From Methanoculleus sp. (GTDB lineage Archaea; Halobacteriota; Methanomicrobia; Methanomicrobiales; Methanoculleaceae), in contig JAHDQM010000043.1 of assembly GCA_018433835.1 (NCBI GenBank), positions 16,456 through 80,455 of the forward strand: DNA of 64,000 nt. Direction: 5' to 3'. How positions within the stretch are numbered: position 1 is the stretch's first letter; every line of letters starts with the position of its first letter. The position numbers and the translations under genes were made by a program. This document shows, piece by piece, positions 34,750 through 43,143 of the stretch. Below the pieces are notes generated by a model. That model searched no databases, was not told the origin of the DNA, and saw only the letters and a program-made list of their open reading frames with translations.

Positions 34750-36522
34750 ATGGTTATCAGGGACCCTGTCTGCGGGATGCCGCTGGAGCCGGAGAGCGCA
34801 CCGTATACAGCTGAAATTCGGGGAGGGATCTACTATTTTTCAAGTAAGCTGTGTAGGGATACGTTCCTTGAAGGGGCCAGGATCGCCTACTTTTCAATGG
34901 AGATTGGAATCGAAAGCGGCATCCCGACATACAGCGGCGGTCTCGGTGTCCTTGCGGGGGATGTCATCAAATCGAGTGCCGACCTGCTGCTCCCGATGGT
35001 CGCGGTAACCCTTGTCAACCGCAGAGGATACGTGCGGCAGCAGTTAACCCCCGCAGGCGAGCAGATCGATCTCCCTGACGAATGGGACCCGGCGGAGCAC
35101 CTGCGGGAACTGCCCGAACGGGTGACGGTGCGCATCGGAGAACGGGACGTTGCTGTCCGGGCGTGGCTGCATGACTACTGGAGTCCGGTGGGCGGGCTGG
35201 TACCGGTGCTTTTTCTCGATACGGATCTCGAAGAGAACGCTCCCGAAGATAGGAGTATCACCGACTACCTTTACGGCGGGGATCAGGAATACAAGCTGAA
35301 GCAGTCGATCGTCCTCGGGATCGGCGGGGTACGGATGCTCGAAGCGGTGGGATTCCGGATCAGCAAGTACCACATCAATGAAAGCCACTCCAGCCTCCTT
35401 ACCCTTGAACTCCTGAAGCACCGTGACATGGATGAGGAAAAGGTGAGGACACGGTGCATTTTCACCACCCACACCCCGGTTCAGGTCGCGTTCGAGACGT
35501 TCCCCCGCGAGATGTCGGTCCCCCTGCTCAGAAGCGAGATTCCACCGGTCTTGATGGACCGCTACGTCGAGACGGACGGACTCTCTCTGACAACCCTTGC
35601 GTTCGACCTGAGCAAATTTGTGAATGGTGTGAGCCCGGCGCACAAGAATTACTCACAGCAGCTCTTCCCCGGCTTCCATATCCGGGCAGTCACAAACGGT
35701 GTGCATCCGCATACGTGGACTTCCAGATCGTTTCGGTCCCTTTTTGACCGATACATCCCCGGCTGGGCGCACGAGCCCGAGCTGCTCGTCAGGGTGGACG
35801 AGATCCCGTATGAAGATATCAGGCATGCTCACCAGCAGGCAAAGCAGATCCTTATCGAGTATATCAGCCGGGTGACGAATGTTGAGATGGATGATGGGGT
35901 GCTCACGATAGGGTTTGCCCGGCGAGCGGCGGCATACAAACGAGCAACTCTGATCTTTTCGGACCTGGACAAGATCCGTGAGATCAACAGGCGAGGAGCC
36001 TTCCAGCTGGTCTTCGCCGGCAAGGCCCATCCGGCGGATCAGGTCGGCAAACAGGAGATCCGCCGGATTCATGAGTACATCCGCCAGCTGGACGGTGATG
36101 TGAAGGTCGTGTACCTGGAGAACTACTCGATGGACATGGCGGCCATCATGACCGCCGGGTCCGATGTCTGGTTGAATACGCCCCTGCCGCCGTACGAAGC
36201 CTCGGGAACGAGCGGGATGAAAGCGGCTCTCAACGGGGTAATAAATTTCTCCGTGCTCGACGGTTGGTGGATTGAGGGCTGGATTGAGGGCACGACGGGG
36301 TGGGCGATCGGTCCCGGTCCTGATGAACGGATTGACGACGACGAACGCCGGAGACGCGAACTTCAAGACCTCTACAGCAAGCTGGAGTACCTGATCATCC
36401 CGACATACTATCATAAGACGGACGAGTGGGCGACGATTATGAGGAGTTCGATCGCGAAGATCGCCTACTACTTCAATACTCACCGCATGATGCGGCGGTA
36501 TGCATCCGAAGCGTATCTGTAG
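34750..36522 (+). CDS. YHS domain fused to alpha-glucan phosphorylase (GT35)
   Basis: A 590-residue protein that should release glucose-1-phosphate from glycogen-like glucan with phosphate. The phosphorylase part starts at about residue 44 with IAYFSMEIGIESGIPTYSGGLGVLAGD and continues through HINESHSSLL, FTTHTPV, TNGVHPHTW, and the PLP-lysine loop EASGTSGMKAALNG with K491. What is unusual is residues 1-43: RDPVCGMPLEPESAPYTAEI followed by GGIYYFSSKLCRDTF is a YHS domain with cysteines C8 and C35, a module of metal pumps and metal-binding proteins. It replaces the normal N-terminal domain of about 100 residues. The ribosome site is weak. Function of the YHS part is unknown. Confidence 0.9.
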   Translation: MVIRDPVCGMPLEPESAPYTAEIRGGIYYFSSKLCRDTFLEGARIAYFSMEIGIESGIPTYSGGLGVLAGDVIKSSADLLLPMVAVTLVNRRGYVRQQLTPAGEQIDLPDEWDPAEHLRELPERVTVRIGERDVAVRAWLHDYWSPVGGLVPVLFLDTDLEENAPEDRSITDYLYGGDQEYKLKQSIVLGIGGVRMLEAVGFRISKYHINESHSSLLTLELLKHRDMDEEKVRTRCIFTTHTPVQVAFETFPREMSVPLLRSEIPPVLMDRYVETDGLSLTTLAFDLSKFVNGVSPAHKNYSQQLFPGFHIRAVTNGVHPHTWTSRSFRSLFDRYIPGWAHEPELLVRVDEIPYEDIRHAHQQAKQILIEYISRVTNVEMDDGVLTIGFARRAAAYKRATLIFSDLDKIREINRRGAFQLVFAGKAHPADQVGKQEIRRIHEYIRQLDGDVKVVYLENYSMDMAAIMTAGSDVWLNTPLPPYEASGTSGMKAALNGVINFSVLDGWWIEGWIEGTTGWAIGPGPDERIDDDERRRRELQDLYSKLEYLIIPTYYHKTDEWATIMRSSIAKIAYYFNTHRMMRRYASEAYL

Positions 36523-36572
36523 ACGGGAAAACCAAATTCCGCGCCGCCAACCCCGCATTGCCGGGAGCCCCG

Positions 36573-37985
36573 TCACAGTGAGCGGATCCTGGTCAGGATC
36601 CGCTGGTAGGCGATGTGCAGGAGCCTGATGAAATTTCCGAGGTAGCGATTCTGGTGCTCCACCTGGCGGAGCAGCACTGCTTCTTCGGTGAGGAAAAGAC
36701 GTTTGAGATGGTGGATATCCTCCTTCGGGGAGAAGTAGATGTAAAGCGGGATCCCCGCAAGAATCACGAGCGTTCCGGCGATCTTGTCGGAAAGCGTGGT
36801 CGAATAGAGCAGAAACGTGCAGATGGCGATCCCGATCAACGGAAGGATCCGCTGCCCGACGAGGTGCTGTTGCTGGTGCCGCACCAGGACGATCAGCGCA
36901 ATGCAGGTGAGCAGGTAGGCGAAAGCGATGTTAAAGACGGAGAACGAGATCAGTTCGGAGAGGCTGCCATAACCGGAGAGGAGGAAGGCGATCGCACCCT
37001 GCAGGATCAGGATGGCGTATGGTGTTCCGAACCGTGGATGAAGGCGGGCGAAGATCCTCGGGAGGAGCCCGTCGAGGGCCATTGCGTAGGCAAGACGGGA
37101 GGTGCCAAGCATGCCTGACTCGTCTGAGCCCGATACCGAGAAGAGGGCACCGACGGTCATCACGGCAGCGCCGGCGGTGCCGAAGAGGATGGTGCCTGCG
37201 AGAACGAGCGGAGTTTTGCTTTCGGTAAGAACCGTCCAGTTGATGATGCCGTAGAGAACAAAGTTTGTCAATATATAAAAGAGCCCGACGATGGCCATCC
37301 CGTTGATGATCGCTCTGGGAATTGTACTGCGGGGTTTCTCGACTTCGGATGCGGGAAACGTGCCCATCTCAAAACCGACGTATGCCCAGAAGACGAGTAC
37401 GACCGCATATGCAACATTCTGGAATCCAAGAGGGAGGAGGGGGGTGTAATTTGCCGCTACTGCTTCCGGCTTTGTGACGAATGCGAGTAATCCCGCCAGA
37501 ATGAGCAGAATGAGCGGAAACAGTTTGACGACGGTCAGGATATCGTTGAAGCGCCCGGCTGCCTTCACACCGATGATATTTACCAGGGTAAGGGTCCCGA
37601 TGAAGAGAGCCCGAACTACTATCTGTCCTTCCAGGTTGAGTGTGACGAAGGACTGGAGGTAGAGAACAAAAGCGATGGCGAAGACAGGCAAAGCCATCAG
37701 TTCTGCTATCCAGAGGCTCCAACCGGTCAGGAAACCATAAAATTGATCCAGCGCGGCAGAGACGTAGGCAAAGGGCCTGCCGACGTGTGGGACATAGAAG
37801 CTGCAGTATGCAAAGACCATAGCGATAATTCCGGCAAACACGCCAGCGACCATCCAGACAACGATTGAAAACGGTCCGACCAGCCCCGCCGTGAGTGCGG
37901 ATGCAATATAGATATCGGCCCCGACAATGGCTCCCACGATGATATTGGTCAGGTCGAACTGCGTCAGCCGGTGTTTCGGTTCCAT
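36573..37985 (-). CDS. APC family amino acid/organocation permease
   Basis: A 470-residue transporter with about twelve membrane segments. The start HRLTQFDLTNIIVGAIVGADIYIA carries the helix 1 glycine-rich break, and FWAYVGFEMGTFPASEVEKPRSTIPRAI is helix 6 of the APC family. The C-terminus adds a soluble, charged tail of about 60 residues (SPKEDIHHLKRLFLTEEAVLLRQ). ATG 37985 fits the family start; the upstream frame is open but unlike protein. It ends 50 bp from the convergent phosphorylase gene. Substrate unknown. Confidence 0.9.
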   Translation of the reverse strand: MEPKHRLTQFDLTNIIVGAIVGADIYIASALTAGLVGPFSIVVWMVAGVFAGIIAMVFAYCSFYVPHVGRPFAYVSAALDQFYGFLTGWSLWIAELMALPVFAIAFVLYLQSFVTLNLEGQIVVRALFIGTLTLVNIIGVKAAGRFNDILTVVKLFPLILLILAGLLAFVTKPEAVAANYTPLLPLGFQNVAYAVVLVFWAYVGFEMGTFPASEVEKPRSTIPRAIINGMAIVGLFYILTNFVLYGIINWTVLTESKTPLVLAGTILFGTAGAAVMTVGALFSVSGSDESGMLGTSRLAYAMALDGLLPRIFARLHPRFGTPYAILILQGAIAFLLSGYGSLSELISFSVFNIAFAYLLTCIALIVLVRHQQQHLVGQRILPLIGIAICTFLLYSTTLSDKIAGTLVILAGIPLYIYFSPKEDIHHLKRLFLTEEAVLLRQVEHQNRYLGNFIRLLHIAYQRILTRIRSL

Positions 37986-38294
37986 TGATCCCGTCAGCGG
38001 ATGGGCTGGGGATAGGGCATAAGCGTTTCGTCTGATATCCGGTTGTAGCGATCTGACAGGAAACTTCTCCCGGTCATCTTTGGAACCTGATCGCGATCGA
38101 ATACCGGGCGGAAGCAAAGCCAGTTGGGAATTATCCAGAGATGACGAGAGGACCGGGTTGTACAGCCCCCTGACAAATCGGCGGCGTTGTGCCCGGCAAC
38201 CGGCAGCCCCGCCGGGACCGCAGAGGTGCCCGCATCCGTCACATTTAACATGGAGGAGGGCCCCTCCCGAGACAAAACGGAGGTATAGAGTGTG
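37986..38294. other. Intergenic region before the ferredoxin gene
   Basis: Its 309 bp hold the permease promoter (minus strand) and, near 38243-38252, a TATA-like catttaacat about 45 bp before the ferredoxin start. A strong ribosome site, ggaggt, lies at 38279-38284. No gene is seen. Confidence 0.4.
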
Positions 38295-38519
38295 ATGAAA
38301 GTTACCATCGACAGGCCGGGATGCACCAGCTGCGAATCCTGCTGGACGCTCTGCCCGGACGTTTTCGAACAGGACCCAAAAGACGACTTAAGCTCGATCA
38401 AGGAACAGTACCGGGTCAACGGCAACCCCGCGGAGGCGGAGGTGCCCGACGATCTTGCCGACTGCGTCCTGGAGGCCGCCGATTCGTGTCCGGTAGCGGT
38501 CATCTTTGCGGAAGAATGA
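38295..38519 (+). CDS. Small single-cluster ferredoxin
   Basis: A 74-residue electron carrier. Cysteines in GCTSCESCWTLCPDVFE (C11, C14, C17, C21 by my count from the ATG at 38295) plus a late CVLEAADSCPV pair follow the one-cluster ferredoxin pattern, with the extra cysteine as seen in some archaeal forms. A GTG directly before the ATG (38292) is an alternative start; ggaggt sits about 10 bases upstream. No clear redox partner is adjacent. Confidence 0.85.
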   Translation: MKVTIDRPGCTSCESCWTLCPDVFEQDPKDDLSSIKEQYRVNGNPAEAEVPDDLADCVLEAADSCPVAVIFAEE

Positions 38520-38789
38520 GAACATCTGGAGGGAGGAGAAAGCCGGCCTGGGCCATAAAACACGGGATAATTATTATTCGTGCTCTTAGATAAAATTATA
38601 TACTTTCAGAGCTATGGGGGATCTTGCCTGAGAGTGGGGTCAACCAGAAGGCACATCAATCACATGATGCAGCGGGTTCACAGGCCAGGACGGTTACAGC
38701 CTGCGAACACAAAAAAACACTGCACCATGAACCGAAATGTGCCCGGGCGTAAGGCCTTATCTCTCGGGCACCCTGTTTTCACCGATCCG
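38520..38789. other. Intergenic region with an orphan TATA-like element
   Basis: These 270 bp lie between the ferredoxin gene end and the end of the convergent YetF-like gene. An AT-rich TATA-like run ataaaattatatac at about 38589-38602 points into the region, but no credible gene follows it. A small RNA or a decayed gene is possible. Confidence 0.3.
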
Positions 38790-39338
38790 TCACCGTCGGA
38801 CCCCTGCCACACCGACGAGCGATCCCATGCCGTCGCTCTTGCTCTTCGTAAGTACCGAGAGGTCCCCGTTCGTCTCGAGGACGATCGAGCGCACGCTCTC
38901 GAGGGAGCCGAACCCCTCCGACCGCAGCGCCTGCCGGATCTCGCTTTCGGCGATGCGTTCCCGCCGCATCGCGCCGTGCAGGAACTCTCCCGCGTGGAAG
39001 AGGAGACGGGGCTCCGACTTTACCGCCTTCTGCACCCGTTCCGACCGGACGGAGGACCGGGAGACGATGTACTGCAGGCCGACCAGGATGCCGAGGGCGA
39101 GGACACCCTCCGCAAGCGAGACGTCTCTTGAGGTGATCACCGACGCAAGGGTCGAGCCGAGAGCCACGGTCACGATGAAGGCGAAGGCGTTCATCGCCGA
39201 GAGCGTCCGCTTCCCCGAGAGGCGGAGGATGATCACGAGGGCCACGTACGCGAGGATGCCGATGATCAGGACCCGCACCAGGTAGGCAGGGGTTCCAAGA
39301 AAGATCTCCTGCAGAAATCCGGACACGCCGTCGGTCAT
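38790..39338 (-). CDS. YetF-like (DUF421) membrane protein
   Basis: A 182-residue protein of the DUF421/YetF family: three N-terminal membrane helices (RVLIIGILAYVALVIILRLSGKRTLS and AFAFIVTVALGSTLAS included) followed by the cytoplasmic domain with LLFHAGEFLHGAMRRERIAESEIRQALRSEGF, which is the family's conserved core. Biological role is not established for most members. ATG 39338 (MTDGVSGFLQ) is favoured; a longer frame exists upstream without family similarity. Confidence 0.88.
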   Translation of the reverse strand: MTDGVSGFLQEIFLGTPAYLVRVLIIGILAYVALVIILRLSGKRTLSAMNAFAFIVTVALGSTLASVITSRDVSLAEGVLALGILVGLQYIVSRSSVRSERVQKAVKSEPRLLFHAGEFLHGAMRRERIAESEIRQALRSEGFGSLESVRSIVLETNGDLSVLTKSKSDGMGSLVGVAGVRR

Positions 39339-39851
39339 ACCGGCACCGCTCTGCACGGAGGATACTTTAATCCTTTCTGTACAGGGAAATGTCAAAAAAG
39401 GGCTCTGTTGGAACTCCACCTATTTGCTCCAGATGGTCGCAATCCAGGGGCACTCTGGGGACATGACTTTCTACCGGCTGCGCATCTGACGATGCTCGAA
39501 GGACGCTCCCTGAGGAGCATCCTACTGCGCACCTGGCGGTGCTCATGCTCCGGACGTCCCGTCCATTGCATATCGCCATGACTGCCCCCGCCCCAAGGGC
39601 GGGGGAGGAGGCCGAAGGCCGGGCGGGGTGGGGGACGAAAAGTAGGTACAAGATGGAGACAGGGGAGGGGGGCGTGCCCCCCCTCCCCGTCAGCCCCACC
39701 CCCAATGGCGATAGTCACCACGGTCCACTGCATGGGGACATGTCCGAGGAAAAAGGCCAATCCCATGGGCAAGCCGGCCCAGCACCAACGTCGTCAGGGT
39801 TGGGATGAAGATGGGAACAGATTTTCAACAAATTTCAAAAAAGAGGGATCT
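39339..39851. repeat. Hairpin-rich GC-skewed intergenic region
   Basis: No convincing gene lies in these 513 bp. Three hairpins are seen: GATGCTC/GAGCATC (39491-39521), CCCCCGCCC/GGGCGGGGG (39585-39605) and a G-rich stem of about 12 pairs with a two-base loop (39662-39688). TATCGCCAT at 39571-39579 faces ATGGCGATA at 39705-39713, enclosing the last two hairpins in a 143-bp unit. It could be a small repeat element or a structured RNA. Confidence 0.5.
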
Positions 39852-40889
39852 TTAGAGCGCCGGCCTGCCCTTCAGCGCCTCGACGAGGAGCCGGACCCCG
39901 GCCTCGACGTCACCGGTATCGACCACCTCGACCGGGGAGTGGATGTAGCGGGCGGCGATCGAGAGCGGGATGCTCGGGATACCGCCCCGCTCGAGATGGA
40001 TGATCGTCGCGTCGGTGTTGCCGCCGGTCCCGACCTCGAGCTGGCAGGGGATGCCGTTCTTCTCCGCGGTCTCCCGGAGCCACGCGGTCATCCGCGGGTC
40101 CGCCATGAGCCCGCGCCCGCTCGCGCTGACGAGGACGAGGACGGGGCCCTTGCCCATCTCGACGCTCGCGTCCTTCTTCTCGATTCCCGGGTGGTCCCCG
40201 GGGATGGTGACGTCGGTCGCGATCGCGCAGTCGGGGTTCAAGGAGTAGGCGCTCACCTTCGCGCCCTTCAGCCCCAGCTCCTCCTGGACCGTGAAGACCC
40301 CATAGATGGTGTGGGGCGACTTCGCCTGCTGCAGGGCCCGGATGAGCATCGCGACGCCGACACGGTTATCGAGCGCTTTCCCGGTGACGCGGTTGCCGGC
40401 AAGCTCCGTGTACTCGCGGTCGATGGTGATCGGGGTGCCGATCTCGATCCCGAGGTCTTTCACCTCCACCTCGCTCGCCGCACCCACGTCGACGAACATG
40501 TTCTCGATCTTGATCTCTTTTTTGCGCTCGTCTTCTTTCATCACGTGGGGCGGCTTTGCGCCGAGGACTCCCGTGACCGGTCCTTTCTTCCCGTGCAGCA
40601 CCACCCGCTGGCAGTAGAGCACCGGCCCGAACCACCCCCCGATGGGGACGACCCGGATGAACCCCTTCTCGTCGATGAACTGGACCATCAGGCCGATCTC
40701 GTCCATGTGGGCGGCGAGCATGATGGAGAAGTCGTCACCGCGCTTTACGGCAATCAGGTTGCCCATCGCGTCTTCGCGGAACTCGTCGACCGACCCGGCA
40801 AGTTCCGCCCTGACGATCTCCCTGATGCTTCCTTCGCTGCTGCTGACGCCGTGGGCGTCGGATAACTTCCTGAGTAACTCTTTCACCAT
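39852..40889 (-). CDS. M42 family aminopeptidase
   Basis: A 345-residue M42 metallopeptidase, which forms large tetrahedral assemblies that trim peptides from protein breakdown. Metal and catalytic residues are in place: AHMDEIGLM, the DNRVG aspartate in GKALDNRVGVA, catalytic glutamates in VQEELGLKGA, D in IATDVTIPGD and the last histidine in ARYIHSPVEV. Some relatives were misnamed endoglucanases. It is third in an operon with the aminotransferase (7 bp gap) and hxlB. Confidence 0.93.
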   Translation of the reverse strand: MVKELLRKLSDAHGVSSSEGSIREIVRAELAGSVDEFREDAMGNLIAVKRGDDFSIMLAAHMDEIGLMVQFIDEKGFIRVVPIGGWFGPVLYCQRVVLHGKKGPVTGVLGAKPPHVMKEDERKKEIKIENMFVDVGAASEVEVKDLGIEIGTPITIDREYTELAGNRVTGKALDNRVGVAMLIRALQQAKSPHTIYGVFTVQEELGLKGAKVSAYSLNPDCAIATDVTIPGDHPGIEKKDASVEMGKGPVLVLVSASGRGLMADPRMTAWLRETAEKNGIPCQLEVGTGGNTDATIIHLERGGIPSIPLSIAARYIHSPVEVVDTGDVEAGVRLLVEALKGRPAL

Positions 40890-40896
40890 TCTCCTC

Positions 40897-42003
40897 TCAC
40901 CCCATCAGCGCCTTGAGTCTCCCGATCGCCCGGGAGAGGTTCTCCCGGGACGTCGCGTAACTGAAGCGTGCGTATTCGGGTGCCCGCGAGCCGAACGCTT
41001 CGCCCGGCACGATGATGATGCCGTTTTCGACGGCCTTCTCGATGAGGGGGCGCCCCATCGGGACGAAGGCGTAGAACGCACCCTCGGGCCGGGGGAAATC
41101 GAACCCGAGACCGGAGAGCCCGTCGTAGAGGAGGTCGCGCCGTGCGCGGTACTCCTCCCGCATCCGCACAACCGCGCTCTGGTCGCCGGTGTACGCGGCG
41201 AGCGCGGCATACTGCGATATCGACGTCGCGCACGCCTGGGCGTACTGGTGCACCTTGAGGAACTCCGGGATGTAGTCCTCGGGTGCCGCGAGGTAGCCGA
41301 CCCGCCAGCCGGTCATGGCGTAGGTCTTGCTCGCGGCGTTGACGGTGATGACGTCCTCGCCGAACCGGGCCGCACTGACGTGCTTCTTCTCGTAGATGAA
41401 GTGCTCGTAGACCTCGTCGGTGACGACGGTGACGCCCCGGTCGCCCGCGTACTCCACGAGGGCGCGGATAGACTCCTCGCTCTCGACGGCGCCCGTCGGA
41501 TTTCCCGGGGTGTTCAGGACGAAGAGCCTTGCTTCGTCCATCTGCTCCTTCGCCCGCTCGACATCGATGTGCAGGGTCGCATCAAGCGGTACGCCTTCGG
41601 GCTTTCCGCCGGCGAAGGCCGCAAGGGCGGCGTAGGAGACGAATCCCGGGTCGGTGAAGAGGACGCGGTCGCCCGGGTCGACGAGCGCCTCCATGACGAG
41701 GTGGAGCGCCTCGCTCCCCCCCGCCGTGACCAGGATCTGCTCCGGCCGGTAGGCAAGACCGTTCTCCCTCGCAAACTTCTCGCAGATCGCCTCCCGAAGT
41801 TCCATTATCCCGGCGTTCGGCGTGTAGCCGGTCCTTCCCTCCCTGATGGCGGCGATCGCGGCCATCTTGATATGGTCGGGCGTATCGAAGTCCGGCTGCC
41901 CGATACCGAGGTTGATCGCATCCGCCCCCCCCGCTTCGAAGAGTTTCCGGATGCCCGACATCTCCACCGACCGGACCCGGCCGGCATACCTGTGTTCGTT
42001 CAT
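40897..42003 (-). CDS. PLP-dependent class I aminotransferase (aspartate/aromatic type)
   Basis: A 368-residue fold-type I aminotransferase. Seen: NLGIGQPDFDTPDHI at the N-terminus, VTAGGSEALHLVMEALVDPGDRVL, NTPGNPTGAV, TDEVYEHFIYE and the PLP lysine in AASKTYAMTGWRVGYL; the late arginine in SYATSRENL binds the substrate carboxylate. Specificity (aspartate, aromatic or other) cannot be read. It lies between hxlB and the M42 peptidase with gaps of 9 and 7 bp, so all three are one transcript. Confidence 0.93.
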   Translation of the reverse strand: MNEHRYAGRVRSVEMSGIRKLFEAGGADAINLGIGQPDFDTPDHIKMAAIAAIREGRTGYTPNAGIMELREAICEKFARENGLAYRPEQILVTAGGSEALHLVMEALVDPGDRVLFTDPGFVSYAALAAFAGGKPEGVPLDATLHIDVERAKEQMDEARLFVLNTPGNPTGAVESEESIRALVEYAGDRGVTVVTDEVYEHFIYEKKHVSAARFGEDVITVNAASKTYAMTGWRVGYLAAPEDYIPEFLKVHQYAQACATSISQYAALAAYTGDQSAVVRMREEYRARRDLLYDGLSGLGFDFPRPEGAFYAFVPMGRPLIEKAVENGIIIVPGEAFGSRAPEYARFSYATSRENLSRAIGRLKALMG

Positions 42004-42012
42004 GACATAACC

Positions 42013-42612
42013 TCACTCGATGTTCGCGTGCCGGCACTGGAGGTCTTCGGGCCTGCACTGGGTGATCTCCATCAGCCGGGATATGATCGCGTCCGCAAAG
42101 ACCATGGCAGTCGTCTCGAAGATGGTGCCGAGCGGTGCGAACGATTTGTGCTCGCCCATCATCTGCCGGATCTCGAACTCCGCCGACTCGTCGGCCACCC
42201 TGTCCCGCTGGCTCTCGATGATGACGATACAGTCGGCGATGCGGCCGATCCTTGAATCTCTCTTTGAGGAGATAAGGCAGACCCTTCCACCGATCTCCTT
42301 TGCGGTCTCGGAAATATCCGCGACCGTCTTCGTCGCGCCGGACCCGGAGAAGACGATAATGACGTCTCCCGGCTTCATGGCCGGAGTCACGGTCTCCCCG
42401 ACGACGAATGCGGCGAGCCCGAGGTGCATCAGGCGCATGGCAAACGACTTCGCTACGAGCCCGGAACGCCCGGCGCCCATGGTGTAGATGCGATTCGCGT
42501 TCAGGATCTCGGCGAGGAGCACATCGATCTCTTCGTCGGACATCACGTCCGCGATGGTCCGGATCTTGGTCGCCATCAACCGCATCATGTTCTTAACCGG
42601 GTGATTCGTCAT
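42013..42612 (-). CDS. hxlB: 6-phospho-3-hexuloisomerase
   Basis: A 199-residue SIS-domain isomerase converting arabino-3-hexulose-6-phosphate and fructose-6-phosphate, the step by which archaea lacking the oxidative pentose pathway make ribulose-5-phosphate. Seen: YTMGAGRSGLVAKSFAMRLMHLG, GETVTPAMKPGDVIIVFSGSGATK and FEIRQMMGEHKSFAPLGTIFETTAM, the family's SIS core and phosphate site. I favour ATG 42612 (MTNHPVKNMMRLM), giving normal length; an upstream in-frame ATG at 42645 adds eleven residues. It is first in the operon with the aminotransferase and the M42 peptidase. Confidence 0.9.
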   Translation of the reverse strand: MTNHPVKNMMRLMATKIRTIADVMSDEEIDVLLAEILNANRIYTMGAGRSGLVAKSFAMRLMHLGLAAFVVGETVTPAMKPGDVIIVFSGSGATKTVADISETAKEIGGRVCLISSKRDSRIGRIADCIVIIESQRDRVADESAEFEIRQMMGEHKSFAPLGTIFETTAMVFADAIISRLMEITQCRPEDLQCRHANIE

Positions 42613-43143
42613 AGTTCCGCTGTTAGGTTTCACGAGATCATACATTAGAATATCTCAGATGCGCCGGTACGGAGAGTGATTGCTCTCGCCGCCCGGAACT
42701 GCCGGAATCCGGTACAGGAGGGAGGCGGCAATTACCAAAAAAGCCGATAGAATAAATTTTCCCGGAGGAGGGCGGCCGCGGTCGGTCTTCGCCGGGATCG
42801 GAAATCACCACAGTTATGCTCGAAATGTCAAACCCGCGACACAATTCCGGCAAATAGCATCCATACACCTCATCCGATCACGCCAGGATACGCAAAAGGC
42901 TATTTTAGATGATCGCAAAATACATACAAAATTCGGCGCGGCGTTCCGGCCGAAAAAAGGGAGCAACTGCTGATTGAACCCAATTCTACAGCATTATTTT
43001 TCCCTTTCGCCCCCTCACCGCGCCGATGTGGGTAAATTCTCCCAAACAAGGGGCAGATCAGGGATTACGCGGGCCTGCCGTTTCCCGTACCGCTATGCGG
43101 GAGGGCGCACGGCAGAACCCGGGGGACAACAGCAGGTGAAGGG
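42613..43143. other. Intergenic region between hxlB and lhr
   Basis: The 531 bp contain the divergent promoters of the hxlB operon and lhr. AT-rich blocks lie at 42645-42655 and 42895-43010. A ribosome site (ggtgaaggg) ends at the lhr start. Short open frames here show no family features, so I call none. Confidence 0.4.

Noticed and set aside
34545..34751. 68-codon minus-strand frame in the divergent control region
   Set aside because: It shows no recognisable domain and lies where promoters are expected, so it is more likely non-coding.
39367..39772. Overlapping minus-strand open frames (about 112 and 126 codons)
   Set aside because: They run through GC hairpins with proline/glycine-rich low-complexity translation and match no family.
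42680..42973. 97-codon plus-strand frame between hxlB and lhr
   Set aside because: It crosses AT-rich promoter sequence, has no ribosome site and no domain.
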